Positions 1-6,843 of a stretch of DNA of 17,420 bases are shown one piece after another; position 1 is the stretch's first letter; the number at the start of each line of letters is the position of its first letter. Origin of the DNA: Calvatia gigantea (Eukaryota > Basidiomycota > Agaricomycetes > Agaricales > Lycoperdaceae). Location of the stretch: contig JACAAK010000063.1 of the NCBI GenBank assembly GCA_025093985.1, forward strand, positions 1 to 17,420. Direction: 5' to 3'. The translations under genes and the position numbers were made by a program. The notes beneath the pieces are model-generated. The model worked only from the letters and a program-made list of their open reading frames with translations. It was not told the origin of the DNA and made no database searches.

Positions 1-2
1 GG

Positions 3-2171
3 GTTGCCAACCGAGACATGAGTGAAAACAAACGCCGTACTTTTGCGCGTAATCACTTTTTAAGTTGGTTGCGTCTACGTGAGTGGAAGAAAACTCATGA
101 GCAATTGGTTGATTTGGCAAAAGGCTTAAAGCTGTCTTTTAATGAGAAAAAAGCCAGTTATGAAAATTTACACCGTGCACTTTTAACAGGTTTGTTGTCT
201 TTTATTGCCAATAAAACCGATGAACGCAATGTGTTTATGGCGGTGCGTCAGCAAAAGGCCCGCATTTTTCCAGCATCTACCTTACATAAGACCAATACGC
301 CTTGGGTCATGGCTTTTGAGATGGTAGAAACCTCACAGGTCTACATTCGTACACTGGCAAAAATTGAACCTGAGTGGATTTTGCTTGCAGCAGGTGATTT
401 GCTGAAGCACCACTATTTTGAGCCACACTGGTCGAAAAAAGCAGGTGTGGTCAATGCCTATGACCAAATTTCACTATTTGGCTTAATTATTGAGCCGAAA
501 CGTCAAATCAACTATGAAAAAGTCGACCATGTTGCAGCACATGAAATTTTCCTTCGAGATGCACTGACGACAGGGCATTTGGGCCTTACGCCACCATTTT
601 TAAAACACAACCTGCTTAAACTTGAAGAAGTAGAGCGGGTCGAAGATAAGCTACGCCGCCGTGATTTGGTGGTAGATGAAGAAACCATTTACCAGTTTTA
701 TGCGGCTAAAGTTCCTGAAGAGGTCGCAAGCCGTCGTAGTTTTGAAGACTGGCGTGCAACGGTTGAACCGCAAAACCCACGTTATTTATTTATCGATGAT
801 GATGCGCTGTGGATGAATGACCGTCCAACCACGCAGCAGTTTCCTGATTTTTTACGCAATGGCGAACTGCGCCTTGCGGCCAGTTACCGTTTTGATCCAA
901 GCCATGACGAAGATGGTGCAACAGTAAAAATTCCGTTGCAAGCTTTGCCTCAGGTGGATGAAAACTTGTGGTCTTGGGGTATTCCCGGTTGGCGTCAGGA
1001 TTTAATGGAGGCGTTACTCAAGGCGCTGCCTAAAGATAAACGACGTCATTTGGTGCCTATCCCTGATACGGCTGCAAAGCTAATGGCGAAAGTAGATGCG
1101 ATGCATTTGCAGCAGCATATTTTTAGTTTTTTAGCCTTCCAGCTACGTGGTGAACAAATCACTGAGAAAGACTTTAGCTTTGATCGGGTTGAACAATATT
1201 TATTGCCGCTGATTAAAGTCATTGATGACAAAGGCCGTGTGATTGAACAAGGTCGTGACTTGTCTGAGTTAAAAGCGCGCTGCCGAACGGAAACCCATAG
1301 TCCAGTCAAACAGCTCAAAGGAGAGTTTCAAGCTTTTCCTGAAAATTTTGTGTTTGAAGCATCACAAAAAGTGACGGGCGTGGTGGTGAAGCAGTATCAA
1401 GCTTTAGTCCCGACCAAGGCCTTTGCAGTATTGGAACAAAAGGATGAGTCCGGTGTCGTGATTCAGACTTTTAATGATCAAGCTGAGGCGATTAAACAGC
1501 ACCGCGAGGGTGTACTTCGTTTGGTGCATATACAACTAGGGGATTTGGTCCGTCAGTTGAAAAAGCAAATTTCCAAACCGTTGGCATTGGCGTATTCACC
1601 TTTGGGCGATAAGGCGCAGCTGGAGCAAATGTTAGTTTATGCCACACTGCAAATGTCGATTCATGAACTGCCTGTTAATGCACAAGAATTTGAAAACTTA
1701 GTTACAAATGTCAAAAAAACTTTTCTGACCCATGGGCAAAAAGCACTGGCAGATGTGACAGAGATCTATATTCAATGGCAGGATATACGTCGAAAGTTGT
1801 TGGTCTTAGATGATGCAGTGTTTGGGAAAAATATTGATGATGTTGAAGATCAGCTAGATTTGATGTGCTTATCAAACTTTGTTTATGTGAAATCTTCCGA
1901 CATCTGGCTTGAATTTCCTCGATATTTGAAAGCATTGGTCTTGCGTTTGGAGCGCCTGCCCAATAACCTACAGAGGGATAATTCTGCCATTGATCAAGTT
2001 GACCCGTGGATGGAAAAATTATTTAAGTTTAAAAATGACACTCGCCTTAAAGAATTGTATTTCATGGTTGAGGAGTTTCGGATTTCTTTATTCTCTCAAC
2101 CGATGAAGACAAAGATGCCCATTTCTCCGACTCGCTTGCAAAAAGTATGGGAAAAACTTGGAATCAGTTAA
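3..2171 (+). CDS. hrpA: ATP-dependent RNA helicase HrpA, C-terminal part (5' end outside window)
   Basis: This is the C-terminal part of HrpA, a DEAH-box RNA helicase of about 1,280-1,300 residues in its family. The frame is open from base 3. The first ATG (position 18) is an internal methionine, because the residues before it (VANRD) are in frame and the E. coli HrpA pattern LNYLRVREW aligns with LSWLRLREW here. The helicase motor (Walker A, DEAH box) and HA2 region lie upstream of the window. What is visible matches the long HrpA-specific C-terminal region, including the DUF3418 domain: ETSQVYIRTLAKIEPEW, EPHW, the RRRD element, FPDFLRNGELRL, and SYRFDPSHDEDGATV followed by the PGWRQDL segment. 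HrpA acts in the cytoplasm; in E. coli it is linked to mRNA processing and to rescue of stalled or collided ribosomes (known for the family). It ends in TAA, and the next gene starts 30 bases later. Confidence 0.93.
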   Translation, partial: VANRDMSENKRRTFARNHFLSWLRLREWKKTHEQLVDLAKGLKLSFNEKKASYENLHRALLTGLLSFIANKTDERNVFMAVRQQKARIFPASTLHKTNTPWVMAFEMVETSQVYIRTLAKIEPEWILLAAGDLLKHHYFEPHWSKKAGVVNAYDQISLFGLIIEPKRQINYEKVDHVAAHEIFLRDALTTGHLGLTPPFLKHNLLKLEEVERVEDKLRRRDLVVDEETIYQFYAAKVPEEVASRRSFEDWRATVEPQNPRYLFIDDDALWMNDRPTTQQFPDFLRNGELRLAASYRFDPSHDEDGATVKIPLQALPQVDENLWSWGIPGWRQDLMEALLKALPKDKRRHLVPIPDTAAKLMAKVDAMHLQQHIFSFLAFQLRGEQITEKDFSFDRVEQYLLPLIKVIDDKGRVIEQGRDLSELKARCRTETHSPVKQLKGEFQAFPENFVFEASQKVTGVVVKQYQALVPTKAFAVLEQKDESGVVIQTFNDQAEAIKQHREGVLRLVHIQLGDLVRQLKKQISKPLALAYSPLGDKAQLEQMLVYATLQMSIHELPVNAQEFENLVTNVKKTFLTHGQKALADVTEIYIQWQDIRRKLLVLDDAVFGKNIDDVEDQLDLMCLSNFVYVKSSDIWLEFPRYLKALVLRLERLPNNLQRDNSAIDQVDPWMEKLFKFKNDTRLKELYFMVEEFRISLFSQPMKTKMPISPTRLQKVWEKLGIS

Positions 2172-2201
2172 GATATAGGTAATTTAAAGAAGGAGTTTTA
2201 C

Positions 2202-3314
2202 ATGGGCATCCGCATTACAGGTACGGGTCTTTATCATCCTGAAGACATCATTACCAATGAAGAGTTAGTTGAAAGTTTAAATGCTTATGTGGAACAGTAT
2301 AACCTAGACAATGCTGACAAAATTGCTTCGGGCGAGTTGGAAGCCCGTCGTGGGTCAAGCGCAGAGTTTATTGAAAAAGCATCTGGTGTAAAACGTCGTT
2401 ATGTGGTTGAGAAAACAGGGATCTTAGATCCGAAGCGTTTACGTCCATTGTTACATGAGCGTTCAAATGATGAACTCTCGATTCAAGCCGAATGGGGCGT
2501 AATCGCTGCAAAACAAGCGATGGAAAATGCAGGCGTGACTGCAGAAGATATCGATGTCGTAATTTTATCGTGTTCTAATTTACAGCGTGCTTATCCTGCT
2601 GTTGCAATTGAAATCCAAACAGCATTGGGTATTCAAGGCTATGCCTACGACATGAACGTGGCATGTTCAGCCGCAACCTTTGGCATTAAACAAGCGTATG
2701 ATGCGATTAAAGCGGGCGGACGCCGTGTATTATTGGTGAATGTAGAAATCACCTCTGGTCATACCGACTACCGTTCACGTGATTGCCACTTTATCTTTGG
2801 TGATGTTGCAACGGCTTCAATCATTGAAGAAACCGACAGCAAAACTGGTTTTGAAATTGAAGACATTAACTTATTTACCCAGTTCTCAAACAACATCCGC
2901 AATAACTTTGGTTTCCTAAACTTAAGTGAAGTCGATGCAGACATTGAAAATAATCGTTTCGCTCAAGACGGTCGTAAAGTGTTCAAAGAGGTTTGCCCAC
3001 TGGTTGCCAAAATGATTACAGCGCAACTTGAGAAAAACAACATTGCACCGACTGATGTGAAGCGTTTCTGGTTACACCAAGCCAATGCCAGCATGAATGA
3101 GCTGATTTTGAAATTGGTTGTGGGCAAAGAAAATGCTCAGCCTGATTTAGTACCGATCATTTTAGATGAGTTTGCAAATACCTCTTCAGCAGGTGTCATT
3201 ATTGCGTTGCACCGCACAGCAGACCAAGTCAATGATGGTGAATACGGTGTCTTGTGTTCATTCGGTGCAGGTTACTCTGTTGGTGCTGTGCTTGTGAAAA
3301 AACACGTCGCATAA
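2202..3314 (+). CDS. Beta-ketoacyl-ACP synthase III-like enzyme (long KAS III)
   Basis: A 370-residue thiolase-fold condensing enzyme of the KAS III/FabH superfamily. The Cys-His-Asn triad is visible as Cys155 (in NVACSAATF), His292 (in WLHQANAS) and Asn326 (in FANTSSAG). A glycine-rich C-terminal end ([12 protein letters not shown]) is typical of the family. It is about 50 residues longer than E. coli FabH (317 aa). The extra length lies mainly at residues 25-90, before the first core strand-helix unit, as in FabH-like paralogues that use acyl-CoA primers other than acetyl-CoA. Expected reaction: decarboxylative condensation of an acyl-CoA with malonyl-ACP in the cytoplasm; the true primer cannot be read from sequence. 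The start is fixed by a strong SD, AAGGAG, at 2190-2195, 6 bases before the ATG. It sits 30 bases after hrpA and 6 bases before an acyltransferase gene, so a fatty-acyl or lipid role shared with that gene is inferred. Confidence 0.88.
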   Translation: MGIRITGTGLYHPEDIITNEELVESLNAYVEQYNLDNADKIASGELEARRGSSAEFIEKASGVKRRYVVEKTGILDPKRLRPLLHERSNDELSIQAEWGVIAAKQAMENAGVTAEDIDVVILSCSNLQRAYPAVAIEIQTALGIQGYAYDMNVACSAATFGIKQAYDAIKAGGRRVLLVNVEITSGHTDYRSRDCHFIFGDVATASIIEETDSKTGFEIEDINLFTQFSNNIRNNFGFLNLSEVDADIENNRFAQDGRKVFKEVCPLVAKMITAQLEKNNIAPTDVKRFWLHQANASMNELILKLVVGKENAQPDLVPIILDEFANTSSAGVIIALHRTADQVNDGEYGVLCSFGAGYSVGAVLVKKHVA

Positions 3315-3320
3315 GCCCGT

Positions 3321-4094
3321 ATGTTGCAGGTTGAGCATGATGCAAAATGGATTAAACGCCTGAGTGCTTTATCCAAAGTTTATTTCACACCGACATTTAT
3401 CGGTGCTGAACAGTTAGATGCATCTCAACCTGCAATGTATGTAGGAAATCATTCTATGTATGGTGTGCTTGATTCACCTATGTTGATTGATTATCTCTAC
3501 AATGAGCATCAAGTGGCTGTGGTCAGTATTGCTGATCATAGCCATTTTTATTTGCCACTGTGGCGCAGTGTGGTGAAAAAATTTGGTGCGGTCGATGGCG
3601 TTCCAGCCTATGTGCGTGAAGCCATGCAACAAGGCTATTCTATTTTGGTTTTTCCTGGTGGCGGACGCGAAGTTCTAAAACGTGAGGGCGAACAGTATCA
3701 ACTGATTTGGAAACAGCGCTACGGCTTTTTAAAGCTCGCTCAAGAATTTGGCTATGACATCGTGCCGTTTGCCGCGTTAGGCGGAGATGAAGTCTTTGAT
3801 ATTGGTTTTGATGCAAATAAAGTGGTTCAGCACCAATATTTTCAAAAGTTGCTACAAGTGCCGCAGTTAAGTCGCTTGCTGCGTAAAGGGGAGGTGATCC
3901 CATCTTTACCGAAACATTTGATTCCGAAACGATTGCCTTTTTATTTTAAGTTTATGCCCAGACAACGTTTGATGCATATTGAAAACCTAGAACACTTACA
4001 GCAGTTCCGAGACCTGATTGCAGCAGAAATTTATACTGGGCTTAAAGACTTAAGAGTATTGCGTCAACAGCAGCATGGTGACCGATTTGATTGA
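3321..4094 (+). CDS. Acyltransferase of the DGAT/MGAT-like lysophospholipid acyltransferase family
   Basis: A 257-residue LPLAT-superfamily protein. The N-terminal block GNHSMYGVLDSP (residues about 42-53) corresponds to the His-containing acyltransferase motif; spacing to the Asp is longer than in the classical PlsC HX4D. The block FPGGGREVL followed by Y-x-L-x-W-K-x-RYGF (about residues 111-137) is the signature of the LPLAT_MGAT-like branch, to which TMEM68 and diacylglycerol acyltransferase relatives belong. VPFAALGGDEVFD fits the third motif. No clear signal peptide or long hydrophobic helix is seen, so peripheral attachment to the inner membrane is inferred. The likely role is acyl transfer from acyl-CoA or acyl-ACP to a glycerolipid or alcohol; the acceptor is unknown. 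The ATG lies 6 bases after the ketoacyl synthase stop and lacks a good SD. Translational coupling is therefore likely; nearby later ATGs (3337, 3340) are out of frame. Confidence 0.83.
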   Translation: MLQVEHDAKWIKRLSALSKVYFTPTFIGAEQLDASQPAMYVGNHSMYGVLDSPMLIDYLYNEHQVAVVSIADHSHFYLPLWRSVVKKFGAVDGVPAYVREAMQQGYSILVFPGGGREVLKREGEQYQLIWKQRYGFLKLAQEFGYDIVPFAALGGDEVFDIGFDANKVVQHQYFQKLLQVPQLSRLLRKGEVIPSLPKHLIPKRLPFYFKFMPRQRLMHIENLEHLQQFRDLIAAEIYTGLKDLRVLRQQQHGDRFD

Positions 4095-4117
4095 GCATTT
4101 ACATGCGTAAAATCTGC

Positions 4118-4396
4118 TTAGTCTTCCTGTAAATCTTTCAACAAATGTGCAATTTTTAAAGTATGGGTCTTATTCCCTTTGACTTCCATAACCTTATTTT
4201 CCACCCACCATAAATATTCAAAAATTTCAGTTTCACTGGCTTGTTCACAAATGAACCGAAATAAACTGGGTAAGTATTCCTCATATTCATCTTGTAGTGC
4301 AGGATTACGATAGATCCGCAGGGGATCCCAGTCTTTAATCAGTATTTTGTTAATCGCATGTAATAAAGAAACATGTCGATTTTCCTCGGTAAACAT
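4118..4396 (-). CDS. Small conserved-looking protein of unknown function
   Basis: A 92-residue, acidic, soluble protein without signal peptide or membrane helix. It is predicted to be mostly alpha-helical. Visible pattern: an N-terminal helix, then KDWDPLRIY, an acidic DEYEEYLPSLFRFI segment, ASETEIFEYLWWVENKV, and a lysine-rich end. The WDP-x-I...DEY-x2-Y layout recurs in small bacterial proteins of unknown role (DUF1871-like style). I recognise the style but cannot assign a family securely. The SD GGGGTG (complement of 4401-4406) lies 4 bases before the ATG, which supports translation. It is convergent with the acyltransferase gene, with 23 bases between the stops and no obvious terminator there. 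It lies 270 bases downstream of nasS on the same strand, so it is probably separate from nasTS. It could be an immunity-type or housekeeping orphan; function not assigned. Confidence 0.55.
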   Translation of the reverse strand: MFTEENRHVSLLHAINKILIKDWDPLRIYRNPALQDEYEEYLPSLFRFICEQASETEIFEYLWWVENKVMEVKGNKTHTLKIAHLLKDLQED

Positions 4397-4666
4397 AATA
4401 CACCCCGCTGTCCTTGGGTTGGTTTGACGTTTAAAAAGAAGTTGTGATGAAGATTATTTATCTATTGTTTTCATGTTTTAAAAGATATTAGCGTGCTTTT
4501 CGCATGAGTAAATAGTGCGCTCAGATAAATGGAAGCTAAAGAAAAATGCCCAATAAAGTGGCAGTAAAGTTAGATCGCAGATTTACTTCAAAATATTATT
4601 CAGAATAAATGTTTCAAAATAGTGCGTAATTACGTCTTAAGTAACATGTAGTAATAATTTAAAAAA
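4397..4666. other. Intergenic region between nasS and the small minus-strand gene
   Basis: AT-rich, with no convincing ORF. It holds the SD of the small gene (4401-4406) and a short perfect inverted repeat, TTATTC-A-GAATAA, at 4596-4608, just downstream of nasS. The repeat is AT-only in most of its stem and is not followed by a U tract on the minus strand, so I do not call it a terminator. Confidence 0.5.
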
Positions 4667-5662
4667 TCAAGTCTTTGTTTGAATGACGCAATTTTCACTA
4701 ATACCGTGAATTTCATCACTCTCTAAATTTACATCATCCCATTTTTGCATTTGCTGTGTGAGCCAAACAAAATCCGAAACTTGCGGCTGGGCTTGTTTGG
4801 GAATAAAACCACGAATGATGTTCTGAATCAGGTGATATTTTTCGACGTGAACACTTGCTGAACATGCAAAGCGAATGATGTTGTAATCGACCAAGACTTG
4901 CCAAACAGGCTCAAGATCTTGCATTTGTTTAAGTTCAACTTGTGCTTTTTGGATGGCTTGGACGAGGGCTGCAAGCGTATTGGGATTGGAGATAGCCCAT
5001 TCTTGAGTCACAGCCAGTACTTTGTCTGCGACGCGAGGAATAATGTCTGAGCCAGTCGCAATGATTTGGCTATAGCCTTGAATTTCCGCTTGTGTGTTCC
5101 AAGGTTCCCCAACACAAAAACCATCGATCAATTGATTTGAAATGGCTTCCACCATATAGGGCGGCGGTAAAGTGCGTAAATGTACGCGTTTGGCAAACTC
5201 AGGATTGGCCAACGCCAACCACTCGCGTAAACAATAATGATGAATAGACTGCTTAAACACATGGGCAATCGGAAGATACTGTTCATGCTGCATGGCACTA
5301 AAGAATTTCTGTGCAGTGGTGGCTGCATCGTCAGTTTTTTTGATATCAAGCGCGTAGCATAGTTTTTGGCTTAAGCTGATAAAAGCACTGTTGTAGCTTA
5401 AGACGAGAGGGGTTTGTAGCGGAATACCTAGTTGATCTTGAGCGAGTGCGGCAGTAGGCAACATAGCAGATAAGCAATGTGCTGCGTCTAGGAAACCAAA
5501 AGCCAAACGATCTCTTAAACTTGCCCAAGATGCTTCTTTGACTAAGCTCACGTCTAAGCCCACTTCTTCAAAAAAACCGCGTTGTTTAGCCCACAGTAAA
5601 GCAACACAGTCTAAAAGTGGAATATAGCCCAGATGAAGTTGCGACTTTTCGAGTTGAGCCAT
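4667..5662 (-). CDS. nasS: NasS: nitrate/nitrite-binding sensor, NrtA/CmpA-like, partner of NasT
   Basis: A 331-residue protein of the nitrate/bicarbonate-binding NrtA/CmpA/NasS family. It has no signal peptide or lipobox, so it is a cytoplasmic sensor and not an ABC transporter binding protein. Family features: LGYIPLLDCVALLWAKQRGFF at the start, EASWASLRDRL (43-53), LDAAHCLSAM (58-67), PPPYM (166-170) and GFCVGEPWN (181-189), the last near the ligand pocket in relatives. In studied bacteria NasS binds NasT and holds it inactive until nitrate or nitrite releases it (family knowledge). The ATG lies 3 bases after the nasT stop, with an AAGGA SD inside the end of nasT, so the two genes are co-transcribed and coupled. 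No ABC transporter permease or ATPase follows, which supports the sensor assignment over NrtA. Confidence 0.88.
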   Translation of the reverse strand: MAQLEKSQLHLGYIPLLDCVALLWAKQRGFFEEVGLDVSLVKEASWASLRDRLAFGFLDAAHCLSAMLPTAALAQDQLGIPLQTPLVLSYNSAFISLSQKLCYALDIKKTDDAATTAQKFFSAMQHEQYLPIAHVFKQSIHHYCLREWLALANPEFAKRVHLRTLPPPYMVEAISNQLIDGFCVGEPWNTQAEIQGYSQIIATGSDIIPRVADKVLAVTQEWAISNPNTLAALVQAIQKAQVELKQMQDLEPVWQVLVDYNIIRFACSASVHVEKYHLIQNIIRGFIPKQAQPQVSDFVWLTQQMQKWDDVNLESDEIHGISENCVIQTKT

Positions 5663-5665
5663 GAC

Positions 5666-6253
5666 TTAGTCCTTGAGTTGAGATTGTAAAAGCTGTTGAG
5701 CATCCAACAGACGTCTTGCCATTTCACCGATGGTCATACGGTGGCTCATGGCATTTTTACGCAGCAATTGAAAGGCATCATCTTCAGATAGTCCATGTAA
5801 TTGCATCAGCAAGACTTTCGCACGCTCCACATCTTTACGGTCAGCCAGTTTATTTTTAGTGTCTTGTAAGTCTGTGAGCAATTTTTTGTGTTTACGAAAC
5901 TGTTCGATCGAGATTTCTAAAATATTTTCTAATTTTGAAGGATCGATCCCATCCACAATATAAGCTGTCACCCCAGCATCTATGGCACTTTTAATGGTGT
6001 CTTTATGGCTATTTTTAGTAAATAAAACAGTGGGCAGATTAAATTGGCTTACACAGCTTTCAATGATGTCACGTTGCGGGTGGTCCATATCTAACAAAAT
6101 GACGTCAGCACTTAATTGTTCAAGACGGCTAATATTGATGTGATCGATAATCAGGCAGGCAACTACATCGAAATCATGTTCGATGAGGGAATTTCGAATA
6201 TATTGTGCACGTTCTTGATTGTCATCAATCAATGCAATTTTCAGTTTAGGCAT
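5666..6253 (-). CDS. nasT: NasT: ANTAR-domain transcription antiterminator for nitrate assimilation
   Basis: A 195-residue two-domain regulator. Residues 1-125 form a receiver-like domain (LIDDN with D10/D11, LLDMD with D55, T79). The usual late lysine is replaced by the AYIVDG segment (97-102), as is common in NasT-type pseudo-receivers. Residues 129-187 are an ANTAR RNA-binding domain: ADRKDVERAKVLLMQLHGL, then SEDDAFQLLRKNAM and the IGEMARRLLDA end. ANTAR proteins bind paired hexaloop hairpins and let RNA polymerase read through; such a pair occurs at 6721-6772 in the narK leader. NasS is the expected inhibitor and is encoded 3 bases downstream. The ATG has no clear SD; the ten bases before it form a perfect palindrome (6254-6263). 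A sigma-54-type promoter about 50 bases upstream suggests nitrogen-limitation control. Confidence 0.93.
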   Translation of the reverse strand: MPKLKIALIDDNQERAQYIRNSLIEHDFDVVACLIIDHINISRLEQLSADVILLDMDHPQRDIIESCVSQFNLPTVLFTKNSHKDTIKSAIDAGVTAYIVDGIDPSKLENILEISIEQFRKHKKLLTDLQDTKNKLADRKDVERAKVLLMQLHGLSEDDAFQLLRKNAMSHRMTIGEMARRLLDAQQLLQSQLKD

Positions 6254-6263
6254 ACTGTACAGT
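6254..6263. other. Perfect 10-bp palindrome abutting the nasT start codon
   Basis: ACTGTACAGT lies directly before the nasT ATG, where an SD would be expected. A second small hairpin, TCAGG-TTTT-CCTGA read on the minus strand, lies at 6266-6279. Both would be in the predicted 38-base nasT leader. Function unknown; either a regulator site or RNA structure limiting nasT translation is possible. Confidence 0.4.
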
Positions 6264-6301
6264 GCTCAGGAAAACCTGAAAATGAGATCTAAAAGTATAC
6301 A

Positions 6302-6317
6302 AGCAATTTAAATGCCA
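6302..6317 (-). promoter_or_regulatory. Sigma-54 (-24/-12) promoter for nasTS
   Basis: Read on the minus strand the site is TGGCAT-TTAAA-TTGCT, with exact GG-N10-GC spacing, against the sigma-54 consensus TGGCAY-N5-TTGCW. The predicted start is near 6291, giving a leader of about 38 bases before nasT. No good sigma-70 -35/-10 pair with 16-18-base spacing was seen in the same stretch. This would place the regulator pair itself under the nitrogen-limitation sigma factor. Confidence 0.66.
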
Positions 6318-6548
6318 AACTTAACAAATGCCAGCTTTATCTCGAATCAGGCAGTCAATCTTTATGGTCGCGATTACAGACCAAGTATGCATGTTGGCAT
6401 GAAGACGATTGCGGATATGGGTTTAGTAAATCGAAGTGTTGATGTTCTCAGTCGATTTGTACATCTAAGGGCGAATTTCTAGATGTCGTGCTTAGAACAA
6501 AGCAATGTCGTTTATTTGAGAAAACAGATGCTCATCGATAATGCAAAA

Positions 6549-6565
6549 TGCACCAAGAGGTAGCA
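6549..6565. promoter_or_regulatory. Candidate NtrC-type activator site
   Basis: TGCACC-AAGAG-GTAGCA resembles the NtrC consensus TGCACY-N5-GGTGCA: the left half is perfect and 4 of 6 bases match in the right half. It lies about 145 bases upstream of the narK -24 element, a normal distance for a sigma-54 activator. A single imperfect site is weak evidence; binding is inferred. Confidence 0.4.
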
Positions 6566-6693
6566 GTGTTTTAAAAAAGTCGGAAAAACTAGCTGTTGTG
6601 CTTTAAAAAAAAAGAGCTGATTATATCGAATTATAAGATTTTATTTTAAATAAATCATTAAAAAACAAAATATTAAAATTAAATTATAAATAT

Positions 6694-6709
6694 TGGCACA
6701 CTCGTTGCA
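6694..6709 (+). promoter_or_regulatory. Sigma-54 (-24/-12) promoter for the narK-nirB-nirD-nasA-mobA operon
   Basis: TGGCAC-ACTCG-TTGCA matches the sigma-54 consensus essentially perfectly, with GG at 6695-6696, GC at 6707-6708 and ten bases between. Taking C6708 as -12 puts the start at about 6720, so the transcript would begin at or one base before the first ANTAR hairpin (6721). An AT-rich tract lies just upstream. Confidence 0.85.
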
Positions 6710-6720
6710 TTATCCCTAAT

Positions 6721-6772
6721 GAGTCAAAGACGACTCTAAATCAAATTTGTAAGACGGCCAACGACGTCCGTT
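6721..6772 (+). ncRNA. ANTAR leader RNA: tandem hexaloop hairpins (NasT target)
   Basis: Two hairpins lie in the 5' leader of narK. P1 (6721-6736) is GAGTC-AAAGAC-GACTC: five perfect pairs and a six-base loop. P2 (6753-6772) has strands 6753-6759 and 6766-6772 around the loop AACGAC, with one C-U mismatch next to the closing pair. Both loops have A at position 1 and G at position 4, the recognition pattern known for ANTAR proteins. A 16-base linker separates them. With nasT next door, this is very probably the NasT binding site that controls expression of the operon in response to nitrate or nitrite. Confidence 0.82.
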
Positions 6773-6780
6773 CTGATCGC

Positions 6781-6810
6781 TTCTACATCCCAAGTGTTTG
6801 TGCTGTAGAA
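6781..6810 (+). other. Leader hairpin downstream of the ANTAR pair
   Basis: TTCTACA (6781-6787) pairs perfectly with TGTAGAA (6804-6810) around a 16-base loop. It sits where the NasT-controlled terminator would be expected. However, the stem is AT-rich and is followed by AAA instead of a U tract, so it does not look like a standard intrinsic terminator. Confidence 0.4.
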
Positions 6811-6820
6811 AAACTATACG

Positions 6821-6837
6821 CTCAGTTCAGTCTGGAG
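6821..6837 (+). promoter_or_regulatory. narK ribosome binding site, possibly inside a small hairpin
   Basis: The SD GGAG (6834-6837, continuing AAGG to 6841) lies 6 bases before the narK ATG. CTCAG (6821-6825) can pair with CTGGAG (6832-6837), with one bulged G and a six-base loop, which would cover the SD. The stem is short, so regulation through it is only a possibility. Confidence 0.35.
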
Positions 6838-6843
6838 AAGGTT

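Larger units (their letters stand above)
6254..6843. promoter_or_regulatory. Divergent regulatory region between nasT and narK
   Basis: 590 bases without a convincing gene. From left to right it holds the nasT leader with its palindrome and hairpin, a minus-strand sigma-54 promoter (6302-6317), an inverted repeat AAATCGA/TCGATTT (6428-6434 and 6452-6458), and an NtrC-like site (6549-6565). A very AT-rich stretch (about 6600-6693) follows, of the kind that often bends DNA or binds IHF. The plus-strand sigma-54 promoter (6694-6709) and the ANTAR leader RNA complete it. The distance between the two sigma-54 promoters (about 375 bases) leaves room for shared upstream activator sites. Confidence 0.7.

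Noticed and set aside
18..20. ATG at 18 as the true start of a stand-alone 717-residue protein
   Set aside because: The frame is open to the window edge and the sequence aligns with the middle and end of HrpA, so the gene begins upstream.
4596..4608. Inverted repeat TTATTC-A-GAATAA as a nasS terminator
   Set aside because: AT-rich stem with a one-base centre and no U tract in the minus-strand RNA.
4667..5662. Periplasmic nitrate-binding protein of an ABC transporter (NrtA)
   Set aside because: No signal peptide, no neighbouring permease or ATPase genes, and direct coupling to nasT favour the cytoplasmic sensor NasS.
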